In this document: positions 1 to 5,741 of the stretch, piece after piece
Numbering within the stretch: the first letter of the stretch is position 1
How the letters are laid out: every line of letters begins with the position of its first letter
Origin: CAZDUS01 sp964535015
Lineage (GTDB): Bacteria > Verrucomicrobiota > Kiritimatiellia > CAIKKV01 > CAITUY01
Assembly: GCA_964535015.1 (NCBI GenBank)
Contig: CAZHRU010000125.1
Span: forward strand, 1-6,152
Length of the DNA stretch: 6,152 nucleotides
Reading direction: 5' to 3'
Translations under genes and position numbers: made by a program
Notes under the pieces: model-generated
What the model was told of the DNA's origin: nothing
Databases searched by the model: none
What the model saw: only the letters and a program-made list of their open reading frames with translations

Positions 1-215
1 CCGTCGCCCGCGAACAGGAAATGCGCGCCCTCGTCCAGGAAATGCAGGCCCGCGTGGTCGAGGCCCAGGCCGAGGTCCCCAAGGCCATGGCCGAAGCCTT
101 CCGCAAGGGCAATATGGGCGTCATGGACTACTACCGGATGCAGAACATCCAGTCGGACACCGAAATGCGCAAGTCAATCTCCGAGGAAGGTCTGCCAAAA
201 CACCAGACAAGTTGA
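1..215 (+). CDS. floA: Flotillin-like protein FloA, C-terminal end (5' truncated by window edge)
   Basis: The frame is open from base 3 and ends with TGA at 213-215, leaving about 70 residues. The visible part has the charged, Ala/Glu-rich helix typical of flotillin C-termini (VAREQEMRAL, then VVEAQAEVPKAMAEAFRKGN) followed by MGVMDYYRMQNIQSDTEMR. The pattern EAEVPxAxAEAxRxGNxGxMDYxxxxNIxxDTxMR is the C-terminal signature I know from FloA/YqfA (former UPF0365), including Bacillus subtilis YqfA. The family forms membrane-anchored scaffold oligomers in functional membrane microdomains. Its N-terminal membrane anchor and SPFH domain lie outside the window. The ATG at 21 is an internal Met, not the start. 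FloA is usually near an NfeD-type gene, which would be upstream here and cannot be seen. The family call is strong; only the tail is available. Confidence 0.9.
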   Translation, partial: VAREQEMRALVQEMQARVVEAQAEVPKAMAEAFRKGNMGVMDYYRMQNIQSDTEMRKSISEEGLPKHQTS

Positions 216-222
216 GACAATG

Positions 223-239
223 ACTCCTACGCGCGGAGT
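223..239 (+). other. Small stem-loop just after floA
   Basis: ACTCC (223-227) pairs with GGAGT (235-239) around a 7-base loop. It begins eight bases after the floA stop and lies directly against the larger hairpin at 241-268, so the two could stack. The 5-bp stem is weak on its own. Confidence 0.35.
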
Positions 240-240
240 T

Positions 241-268
241 CCCGTGCCGGCGACTGACCCGGCACGGG
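241..268 (+). promoter_or_regulatory. Perfect 10-bp hairpin between floA and the next gene
   Basis: CCCGTGCCGG (241-250) and CCGGCACGGG (259-268) are perfect inverted repeats around the 8-base loop CGACTGAC; a T-G wobble could add one pair. The very GC-rich stem sits 28 bases before the ATG at 297. No T-tract follows (GTTCTCCCGCC), so it is not a standard intrinsic terminator. It could stabilise the 3' end of floA mRNA, act as a partial terminator or limit translation of the downstream gene. The structure is seen directly; the role is inferred. Confidence 0.5.
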
Positions 269-296
269 GTTCTCCCGCCAGGGAACCAACCACTCC

Positions 297-926
297 ATGA
301 TCATAGGCCCCATAGCCGCCGCGAACTTGGATGCCGTGATCGGCGTCATCGCCGTTGTGGTTTGGTTGATCCTTCAGGGACTGTCCAAACGCGGCGGAGC
401 CAACACACCCCCCACACCTCCACCCGCATCCGGCGATGGCGATTCTTCCACCCCGCAGGATGACCTGCGACGTTTCTTCGAGGAACTGGAAAAGGGGGTA
501 TCCCGCCAGGCGTCGAACCCGGCGCCAACACCACCGGAATTGCCGCCACCCACCGCCCCCAAACCCCCGCCTGTCAGGCAACAGGGCCTCACCCGGGCGG
601 ATGTCCATGGCAAGTCTGTCTCCGCCAAACGCCAGCCACCAACCGCCAGTCCGGTGCCTGTGTCCATCCCCCTGCCAGCGCGCATCACTCCCGCCGCGCC
701 CAAACCCCCGTCAACCGAATTTGCGTGGAATCTGGATTTTCCGGAAACCCTGTCCTCCATCACCACCTTGAGGATTTCCGACCATCCCGATCACTCTGAC
801 CAAGCCGGAAAACAGCGCCCGCCCTCCCCCTATTATTCACGGAAGACACTCCGGCAGATGATCGTGGGCACCGAGGTGCTCGGCAAACCTGTCGCCTTGC
901 GGCGTTCACCCCTGCCTCTTACCTGA
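297..926 (+). CDS. Proline-rich single-helix membrane protein downstream of floA, function unknown
   Basis: This predicts 209 residues. Residues about 10-28 (LDAVIGVIAVVVWLILQGL) form one hydrophobic helix, followed by basic KR, so the rest is probably cytoplasmic. Then comes a low-complexity Pro/Ala/Thr linker (about 37-140), interrupted by an acidic amphipathic segment at 55-67 (DDLRRFFEELEKG). The C-terminus (183-201, KTLRQMIVGTEVLGKPVAL then R) resembles the short LRxxIVxxEILGxPxALR motif I recall from uncharacterised proteins of Verrucomicrobia and Planctomycetes. The frame is preferred over overlapping ones because it has both the membrane helix and this tail. ATG 297 has only a weak distant Shine-Dalgarno (AGGGA, about 13 bases away). 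It is likely co-transcribed with floA, suggesting a membrane microdomain role, which is inference. Its last 8 bases overlap the 3' end of the convergent kinase gene. Confidence 0.7.
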   Translation: MIIGPIAAANLDAVIGVIAVVVWLILQGLSKRGGANTPPTPPPASGDGDSSTPQDDLRRFFEELEKGVSRQASNPAPTPPELPPPTAPKPPPVRQQGLTRADVHGKSVSAKRQPPTASPVPVSIPLPARITPAAPKPPSTEFAWNLDFPETLSSITTLRISDHPDHSDQAGKQRPPSPYYSRKTLRQMIVGTEVLGKPVALRRSPLPLT

Positions 927-2424
927 CGATCTTCCTGAAGGCCTCGTAAGCCCTGCTCCACGTCGCCGTCTCCACCGGCTTGTACTCGCGGATGGGGAAC
1001 GACCGGCGGATCAGCGGCAGGGCCTCATGTAGCGAACCGATCACCCCCAACCCCAGCGCCTGCACCATGCAGTTACCCACGGCCGTGGCCTCTTCCGGAC
1101 CGGCAATCACCGGCAACCCGAGCGCATCCGCCACATACTGGTTGAGCATCACGTTCTTGCTGCCTCCGCCCACAATGTGTACCACCCGGTTGGTCTTTCC
1201 AGTGACCGTCTGTATGGCCTCGTTGATCATCCGGTACTTGAGCGCCAGACTCTCGTACACCATCCGCAGGTACCCGCCTCGCGTCGTCGGCGCCGCCTGC
1301 CCCGTCTTCCGGCAGAACGCTTCCATCGCCGACTGCATATTGACGGGGTTGTAGAACGACACATCATCCGGATCAATCAGCGCCTGGAACGGCGCCGCCT
1401 CCAAGGTCATCCGGTCAAGATCCTTCCATCCCGTCTCACGCCCGTCCTCGTTCCGCCACGCGCGCCGGAGTTCCTGGACCAACCACGTGCCCATGCAATT
1501 CTTCAGCAACCGCACATTCCCAACCCCACCCTCGTTGCTGAGATTGTACTTCAACGCCGCCTTCGTGGTCACGGGTTCAGACACCAGTTTGCCCACCAGC
1601 GACCAGGTCCCCGAACTGATGATCAGGGCCTCATCTATATTCTCCACCGGCGCCGCCGCGTAGGCACTCGCCGTATCATGCCCCGCCACCGCCACCAGCG
1701 ACGCCTCGTTTATCCCCGCCGACGCCGCCAACGCCCCGTGCAACCGCCCAACCACCGTCCCCGGCTCCACGATCTCCGGCATCACCCACCGGGGAATCTT
1801 CAGCCGCCGCAGGACCGGCTCGCTCCACGTGCGGGTCTTGGCATCCATCAACTGGGTCACACTGGCAAAGGTGGAATCCACCGACTTGACCCCGCCCAGG
1901 TAGTAGTAGAAGAGCGCCGGGATCGGCAAGTAGACACACCCCGGCTTCAGAAGTTTCCGGCGATTGAGCATGAACCAGTGCAACTGGTTGCTGACATTGA
2001 AGAACTGGAAGTGTATGCCGGTGATCGCGTACACCCGCCGCGGATTGATCCGGGCCTTGACCTTCTCCACCATGTCGTCAAGACGGTGGTCGCGGTAGGC
2101 ATACACCTTCCCCAACAGGTCCCCCTCCGGCGACACGAACTGGCCGTCCGCCCCCCAGGTGTCAATCCCGATCGAATCCACATGGCTGCCAACCAGCCGC
2201 CGGTATTCGCGCAATCCCGTGACGATGTTCTGAAAAAGCAACACGTCATCCCAGTAGGTCCGTTCGGTCACCCGCCCGTCCGCCTCCGGAATAAAAAACG
2301 AGGTGGCCTCATGCGCGAACCGGTGCACCTCTCGAAGTTGAAAACCACCCTCGTCGAACAGGCCGGCAAAACACTTTCCGCCGGACGCGCCAAAATCCAC
2401 CGCCAACACACGCGCCGTCTTCAT
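919..2424 (-). CDS. rhaB: Rhamnulokinase-type FGGY carbohydrate kinase
   Basis: This predicts a 501-residue cytoplasmic kinase, close to the 489 residues of E. coli RhaB, which phosphorylates L-rhamnulose with ATP before aldol cleavage. The N-terminal FGGY domain opens with the phosphate-binding strand VLAVDFGASGGK (6-17) and carries SIGIDTWGADG (84-94) and YAYRDHRLD (108-116). GHDTASA (248-254) holds Asp250, matching the RhaB catalytic base. The C-terminal ATP domain has ISSGTWSLVG (269-278), NEGGVGNVRLLKN (297-309) and VHIVGGGSKNVMLNQ (415-429), then AGPEEATAVGN (441-451). These favour rhamnulokinase over xylulo-, glycero- or fuculokinase. An upstream in-frame ATG at 2517 would add 31 residues inside the SDR gene; the ATG at 2424 is chosen because the kinase fold begins there and GAGGTGA lies 2-3 bases beyond. 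It is last in the operon, 2 bases after the SDR stop. The substrate could be a related ketose; GADG replaces the commoner GVDF. Confidence 0.88.
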   Translation of the reverse strand: MKTARVLAVDFGASGGKCFAGLFDEGGFQLREVHRFAHEATSFFIPEADGRVTERTYWDDVLLFQNIVTGLREYRRLVGSHVDSIGIDTWGADGQFVSPEGDLLGKVYAYRDHRLDDMVEKVKARINPRRVYAITGIHFQFFNVSNQLHWFMLNRRKLLKPGCVYLPIPALFYYYLGGVKSVDSTFASVTQLMDAKTRTWSEPVLRRLKIPRWVMPEIVEPGTVVGRLHGALAASAGINEASLVAVAGHDTASAYAAAPVENIDEALIISSGTWSLVGKLVSEPVTTKAALKYNLSNEGGVGNVRLLKNCMGTWLVQELRRAWRNEDGRETGWKDLDRMTLEAAPFQALIDPDDVSFYNPVNMQSAMEAFCRKTGQAAPTTRGGYLRMVYESLALKYRMINEAIQTVTGKTNRVVHIVGGGSKNVMLNQYVADALGLPVIAGPEEATAVGNCMVQALGLGVIGSLHEALPLIRRSFPIREYKPVETATWSRAYEAFRKIVR

Positions 2425-2426
2425 GC

Positions 2427-2433
2427 TCACCTC
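2427..2433 (-). promoter_or_regulatory. Ribosome binding site of the kinase gene
   Basis: On the minus strand GAGGTGA ends 2 bases before ATG 2424, its GAGG core being 5 bases away; a second purine block AGGAG (2436-2440) lies 11 bases away. Both are inside the last codons of the SDR gene, whose TGA is part of the site. This supports the shorter kinase start and suggests translational coupling. Confidence 0.6.
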
Positions 2434-3221
2434 ATCTCCTGGCCACCCGTCACGTTGATCGCCTGCCCCGTCATGTAGGACGAAAGCCCGGAGGCCAGGA
2501 ACATCACCACGTTGCACACGTCGTCATACTGACAGGAGCGCTTCATCGGAACCTGGTCAATGTACTTCTTCCGGATCTCCGCCTCCGTGACCCCCTGGTT
2601 GGCCGCATACTGCTTGAAAAGACTGTCCTTCCATAACGGCGAGTCCAGGAGATTCCCCGGACAAACCGCGTTGACCCGCACCCCCTTCTCGGCCATTTCC
2701 AGAGCGGCACTTTGCACCAGCCCGATGGCGCCAAACTTGGAGGCCGCATAGGCCGAATTCTTGAAGGACCCCTTCTTGCCTGACTTGGAGTTGATTTGAA
2801 TAAAGGAACCCCTGCCGGCCTTCTCCATCACCCGGAACGCATGCTTCATGCAAAGCATCTGGCCGACCATGTTCACATCCAGCACCTTGCGCCACTTGGC
2901 CACATCAAACTCCGTCAACGCGCCGGAAATCAGGATGCCCGCATTGGCCACAAAAATATCCACTCCACCCAGTTTGGCCACCGCCGCACCCACCAACGCC
3001 TCCACGTCCGGTTCACTACTGACGTCGCACCGGATGCCAAACACGCGATCAGCGCCATGCTTCGCCCCTAGTTTCTTCGCCGCCTCCAGCGTGGGCCCCT
3101 CCTGCAGGTCGGCCAACATCACCCGGCACCCGGCCTCAACCAACCGCTCAGCAATCGCCAACCCCAACCCCTGGGCCGCCCCTGTGACTACCGCCGCCTG
3201 ATCCTTCAAACTGATACACAT
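2427..3221 (-). CDS. Short-chain dehydrogenase, sorbitol-6-phosphate 2-dehydrogenase-like
   Basis: This predicts a 264-residue classical SDR, usual for the family. Visible features are the Rossmann glycine motif TGAAQGLG (13-20), Asp38 at the end of strand 2 (favours NAD over NADP), NAG (93-95), Asn117, catalytic Ser145, and Tyr158-x3-Lys162 in YAASK. Several stretches match E. coli SrlD (glucitol-6-phosphate dehydrogenase) as I remember it: IQINSKSGKKGS (141-152), YIDQVPMKR (220-228) and TGQAINVTGGQ (251-261). A similar domain forms the dehydrogenase half of bifunctional rhamnulose-1-phosphate aldolase/dehydrogenase proteins. With a rhamnulokinase-type gene 2 bases downstream, it more likely oxidises a rhamnose or fucose pathway intermediate (such as lactaldehyde) or a polyol phosphate than glucitol-6-phosphate itself; the substrate is inferred. 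ATG 3221 follows the preceding stop by 3 bases, with GGGAG 11 bases away. Confidence 0.85.
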   Translation of the reverse strand: MCISLKDQAAVVTGAAQGLGLAIAERLVEAGCRVMLADLQEGPTLEAAKKLGAKHGADRVFGIRCDVSSEPDVEALVGAAVAKLGGVDIFVANAGILISGALTEFDVAKWRKVLDVNMVGQMLCMKHAFRVMEKAGRGSFIQINSKSGKKGSFKNSAYAASKFGAIGLVQSAALEMAEKGVRVNAVCPGNLLDSPLWKDSLFKQYAANQGVTEAEIRKKYIDQVPMKRSCQYDDVCNVVMFLASGLSSYMTGQAINVTGGQEMR

Positions 3222-3224
3222 GAT

Positions 3225-4595
3225 TTACCAGACTCCCTTCTTGACCGCACCTCGGATCCTGTCCAACGCTTTCTCCGCTCCCGCCTGCCGCAACTGGTCG
3301 GCCACCACACGCCCCAAGGGCGGCAACGCACCCACCGCCGCATAAAACGCATTCCTGGCCGGCACATACGCCCACTCCTCGGCCGCCGCACGGCCCCCAT
3401 ACGGGCGTTCCGCATACCGCGCCATAATCGTGTGCCCCACCATAATATGGGCCCCCTGCAGGAAAAGCGCCCGGTGCGGCTTCAAGGCCGCCCCCTCCAG
3501 ATCGTCGGCAAACGGCAGTCCGTCGCGGTTCATCTCGGTGCCAATGTTGATCGGCATGTGCAACCGGTCGGCCGCTTTCACAAAGGCGTTCAGGGCCGCC
3601 ACCTTGACCGCCTTCACCGCCGGGTCAGCAAAGTTCCAGTTCCGATCGGGGATGATGTTCACAGCAACAACCCCCTTCTGGTACAGACAACTGAGCAAGG
3701 CCTGCGGATCGCGCTCACCGCGACTGGCCCCATCCAACCAGGCCGCCATCGGCATCGCCCCGCAGGAGGCCACCCATTGCACAAAGGCATCCACCAGCGG
3801 AAATGTCTCCGGCGTCGGCGCCTCGTACCCCAAACCGCCCTTCTTGACCAAACTGGCCCGGACTCGCTCCTCCATCGCGGGAACATCCGAAAGTAACCGG
3901 GCCACCTCCGCTTCGCCCTTGCCGAAAATCCCGCACCAGAATTTCACCAGGTCCGTTCCCCCCGGATACACGGCCCGGGCCTTGGCGACATACGCCCGGA
4001 CCATGTGCCGCTCCGTAGGGCACCCCCCCGGCGCCAGCGGTATCACGTCTTTCTCATAGTCAATCGCCACGGCCCCCAAATGCGGATTCACACGCCGCAC
4101 CAGGGCGCGGTTCCGGGCCCCCGCCTGGTCCCGCAATGCCTGCAACATCCGCCACTGTTCCGACCCGGCTTCAGGCATGCAGTAGAACCCGCCGCCCATG
4201 ATATACGTCACCCCCGGTTCGCCCGGGGAGTTGATATCGTCGGAGGCAAACTCCTTCAGGAAGGCCCGCGTCTCCAGGTGAACTGCCGTCCGCAGACCAA
4301 GATCAATCCCCGCCTCAAGGAACTCCTCCAACCCGTCCAAGACGTCAAAATCACAAAGCGCCGCGGCCTGTAACCCCGCCTTGCTCGATTCCCACGCTAT
4401 CCGCGTCGGGGAATACCCCTTCGCGTTGTAGGAAAAGAAGGAATGAAAATGCATGTTGATGTTGACAGACTGCGCCGACCCGGATCCCCCTGCCATCCGG
4501 AGCCGGCCCAACGCCTGCCGCCGCTCGACGGGTGAAAACGAATCCAACGCCCGCTCCAACGCCTCCTGGGTAACCTGTGTTTGCATGGGGTGCAT
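3225..4595 (-). CDS. PHP-domain-like protein of unknown function in a sugar-kinase operon
   Basis: This predicts 456 residues, no signal peptide or membrane helix. After a 40-residue helical lead comes a PHP-like start: NINMHFHSFFSY (45-56, His49 and His51), GYSPTRIAWESSKAGL (60-75), CDFDVLDGLEEF (81-92) and LRTAVHLETRAF (101-112, Glu108). This follows the HxHSxxS...SP...A...GL...TDHD...GxE plan of PHP phosphoesterases. However, the third motif reads CDFD where the family has TDHD, and the late DxH motif seems replaced by IGTEMNRDGLPFADD (351-365). The chain is longer than a simple PHP domain, with a conserved-looking PGGCPTERH (189-197) and a C-terminal region of unknown fold. Metal binding may be altered. 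It sits 3 bases before the SDR gene, so its job is probably in the same sugar pathway, perhaps as a phosphatase, hydrolase or lyase; this is inference. ATG 4595 is preferred because the longer frame (to 4766) runs into the amidase; ATG 4586 is an alternative. Confidence 0.65.
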   Translation of the reverse strand: MHPMQTQVTQEALERALDSFSPVERRQALGRLRMAGGSGSAQSVNINMHFHSFFSYNAKGYSPTRIAWESSKAGLQAAALCDFDVLDGLEEFLEAGIDLGLRTAVHLETRAFLKEFASDDINSPGEPGVTYIMGGGFYCMPEAGSEQWRMLQALRDQAGARNRALVRRVNPHLGAVAIDYEKDVIPLAPGGCPTERHMVRAYVAKARAVYPGGTDLVKFWCGIFGKGEAEVARLLSDVPAMEERVRASLVKKGGLGYEAPTPETFPLVDAFVQWVASCGAMPMAAWLDGASRGERDPQALLSCLYQKGVVAVNIIPDRNWNFADPAVKAVKVAALNAFVKAADRLHMPINIGTEMNRDGLPFADDLEGAALKPHRALFLQGAHIMVGHTIMARYAERPYGGRAAAEEWAYVPARNAFYAAVGALPPLGRVVADQLRQAGAEKALDRIRGAVKKGVW

Positions 4596-4621
4596 TATGC
4601 CAGTCACGTCCTCTCTGTCTA

Positions 4622-5617
4622 TCACCGAAATACAGGCGGCAACCGAAGTTCCCGGACACGACTGAGATAGGTCAGTATCCCCCGTGAAACCCCTTCGGCC
4701 AATCGGTCCCTGAACGCCGTGTCCATGATCCGCCCCGCCTCGCGCGGGTTGCTCAGGAATCCGCACTCCACCAGAACCGCCGGACAGGTGGCATTCCGGA
4801 TCACAAAGAACCGCGCCCGCCGGATCCCGCGGTCTTCCGCACCACTGTGCGCCAACAGCCCCTTGTGAATAAACCCGGCCAGCACGATATTGGCCGCATC
4901 AAACCGGTTCCCCGGACAATCCGCCGTCCGACCCCGGACAATCCGCCGCTCCTCCTCGGCCGTTGTCGGATACCCGGCGGCGGGAATAATGTAGGTCTCA
5001 ACCCCGGCGGTGGACGAGTTCCGCGAAGCGTTGAAATGAATGCTCACAAACACGTCCGCCCCAAGTTTCGCCATCTTCCAGCATCGCTCGTCCAGCGTCA
5101 CGGAGGTATCCCCCTCGCGCGTCATGAAGACATTCACCCCGGAGTCCCGTAACCGGGCCCGGACCCGCTTGGCCACGTCCAACGTCAACTTCTTCTCAAC
5201 AACTCCGTTGGCGGCACTCGCGCCGGGATCGCTTCCGCCATGACCGGCGTCAATCACCACCGTCACCCCGCGCATCGCCTTCAAGACCCGCATCGGATAA
5301 AAGACAGCCCCCAGCGTGTCCACGGCATCCACCGGCGTCACCGCCCAAACCCGCCCCACCTTCTCCACGGCACGGTTGAGATAAAGCGACATCCCGTCCA
5401 CCACCACCCGCCGGCTCCCGGCCTCAAACACCACCGTCGACGTGCGACTGCGATACACCGCCGACCGGCCATACTCGCTGGGCGCCCCAAACCCGTGGGA
5501 GGCCATCACGTCATTCAGCGAAAGACCCCTCACGGCCACCGCCCCGGCAGGCCCTCCCGCCAACACCACCCCCATAAGGAGAACACCTGCCAGAATGCGC
5601 CCGCACTTGTATTTCAC
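4622..5617 (-). CDS. Secreted N-acetylmuramoyl-L-alanine amidase (Amidase_3)
   Basis: With the GTG start at 5617 this predicts 331 residues. Residues 1-28 are a classic signal peptide: MKYKCGR, a hydrophobic core (ILAGVLLMGVVLA), and A-G-A or A-V-A cleavage sites. Residues about 30-110 resemble the copper-amine-oxidase-N-like or related substrate-binding domain found before cell-wall hydrolases (uncertain). The catalytic domain (118-320) carries VVIDAGHGGSDPGA (120-133, zinc His126), Glu141 in VEKKLTLDVA, FVSIHFNAS (190-198, zinc His194) and VLVECGFLSN (281-290, catalytic Glu284). It cleaves the lactyl-amide bond between MurNAc and L-Ala in peptidoglycan, in the periplasm or outside. No lipobox, SH3 or LysM domain is seen. 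An ATG at 5647 would add 10 residues; the GTG is preferred for its AGGGG at 9 bases and better signal peptide. It may be first in the operon, 26 bases before the PHP-like gene. Confidence 0.88.
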   Translation of the reverse strand: MKYKCGRILAGVLLMGVVLAGGPAGAVAVRGLSLNDVMASHGFGAPSEYGRSAVYRSRTSTVVFEAGSRRVVVDGMSLYLNRAVEKVGRVWAVTPVDAVDTLGAVFYPMRVLKAMRGVTVVIDAGHGGSDPGASAANGVVEKKLTLDVAKRVRARLRDSGVNVFMTREGDTSVTLDERCWKMAKLGADVFVSIHFNASRNSSTAGVETYIIPAAGYPTTAEEERRIVRGRTADCPGNRFDAANIVLAGFIHKGLLAHSGAEDRGIRRARFFVIRNATCPAVLVECGFLSNPREAGRIMDTAFRDRLAEGVSRGILTYLSRVRELRLPPVFR

Positions 5618-5626
5618 GCGATTGAA

Positions 5627-5631
5627 CCCCT
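5627..5631 (-). promoter_or_regulatory. Ribosome binding site supporting the amidase GTG start
   Basis: On the minus strand AGGGG is followed by 9 bases and then GTG at 5617-5615. The alternative ATG at 5647 is preceded by CCACAACAA, with no purine-rich site. The site thus argues for GTG as the start. Confidence 0.5.
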
Positions 5632-5665
5632 GTTGCCGAACCCGCATTTGTTGTGGATGGCAGGC

Positions 5666-5683
5666 GCGTACTTTGATATACGC
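5666..5683. repeat. Short dyad inside the divergent promoter region
   Basis: GCGTA (5666-5670) and TACGC (5679-5683) are inverted repeats separated by 8 bases. The dyad overlaps the proposed -10 of the amidase promoter, a position suited to an operator, but 5-bp arms can occur by chance. Confidence 0.25.
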
Positions 5684-5699
5684 ATAACGGTCATGTCAA
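5671..5699 (-). promoter_or_regulatory. Possible sigma-70-like promoter for the amidase operon
   Basis: Minus-strand TTGACA at 5699-5694 matches the -35 consensus perfectly. A weak -10 follows: TATCAA (5678-5673) at 15 bases, or TCAAAG (5676-5671) at 17 bases. It lies 50-80 bases upstream of the GTG start, in the only AT-richer stretch of the window. A start site near 5664 is inferred; the -10 is poor, so this is tentative. Confidence 0.35.
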
Positions 5700-5724
5700 G
5701 TAGTGAAGGTTTGCCCTTGGTGTT

Positions 5725-5733
5725 GGAGTGAGG
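5725..5733 (+). promoter_or_regulatory. Ribosome binding site of the TPR gene
   Basis: GGAGTGAGG holds two overlapping Shine-Dalgarno-like cores; GAGG (5730-5733) is 8 bases from ATG 5742. This supports that ATG over the next in-frame Met (5787). Confidence 0.6.
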
Positions 5734-5741
5734 TTGCGCCT

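Larger units (their letters stand above)
220..300 (+). other. Possible 26-codon leader ORF overlapping the next gene's start
   Basis: An ATG at 220 opens a 26-codon frame with no internal stop, ending at TGA 298-300. That TGA shares its bases with the ATG at 297-299 of the following gene (ATGA), the arrangement typical of translational coupling. It begins MTPTRGVPVPATDPARG and is Pro/Thr/Arg-rich with no recognised domain. The weak purine run GTTGAGACA precedes the ATG and overlaps the floA stop. The two hairpins of this gap lie inside it. A frame this short can arise by chance in GC-rich DNA, so this is only a candidate. Confidence 0.2.

Noticed and set aside
241..268. Intrinsic transcription terminator after floA
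   Set aside because: The stem is strong but no T-run follows, so I list it as a hairpin of undecided role.
174..608. 144-codon minus-strand frame across the floA end and the proline-rich gene
   Set aside because: Gly/Arg-rich product without domain and antisense to floA's known C-terminus; a shadow of the Pro-rich coding strand.
436..771. Alternative plus-strand frame inside the proline-rich gene
   Set aside because: Arg/Pro-rich, no membrane helix or conserved tail; the frame starting at 297 carries both.
1177..2478. 433-codon plus-strand frame opposite the kinase gene
   Set aside because: Its product is dominated by Arg, Pro and His with no domain, as expected from the complement of a GC-rich gene; the minus-strand kinase reading is unmistakable.
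2425..2517. 31-residue upstream extension of the kinase
   Set aside because: It overlaps the SDR C-terminus in another frame, and family members start at the MKTARVLAVDFG position with a good Shine-Dalgarno.
4596..4766. 57-residue upstream extension of the PHP-like protein
   Set aside because: It would lie wholly across the amidase's C-terminal codons and shows no domain; internal ATG at 4595 or 4586 is far more likely.
5240..5731. 163-codon plus-strand frame opposite the amidase N-terminus
   Set aside because: His/Pro/Arg-rich and antisense to a well-supported signal peptide and amidase start.
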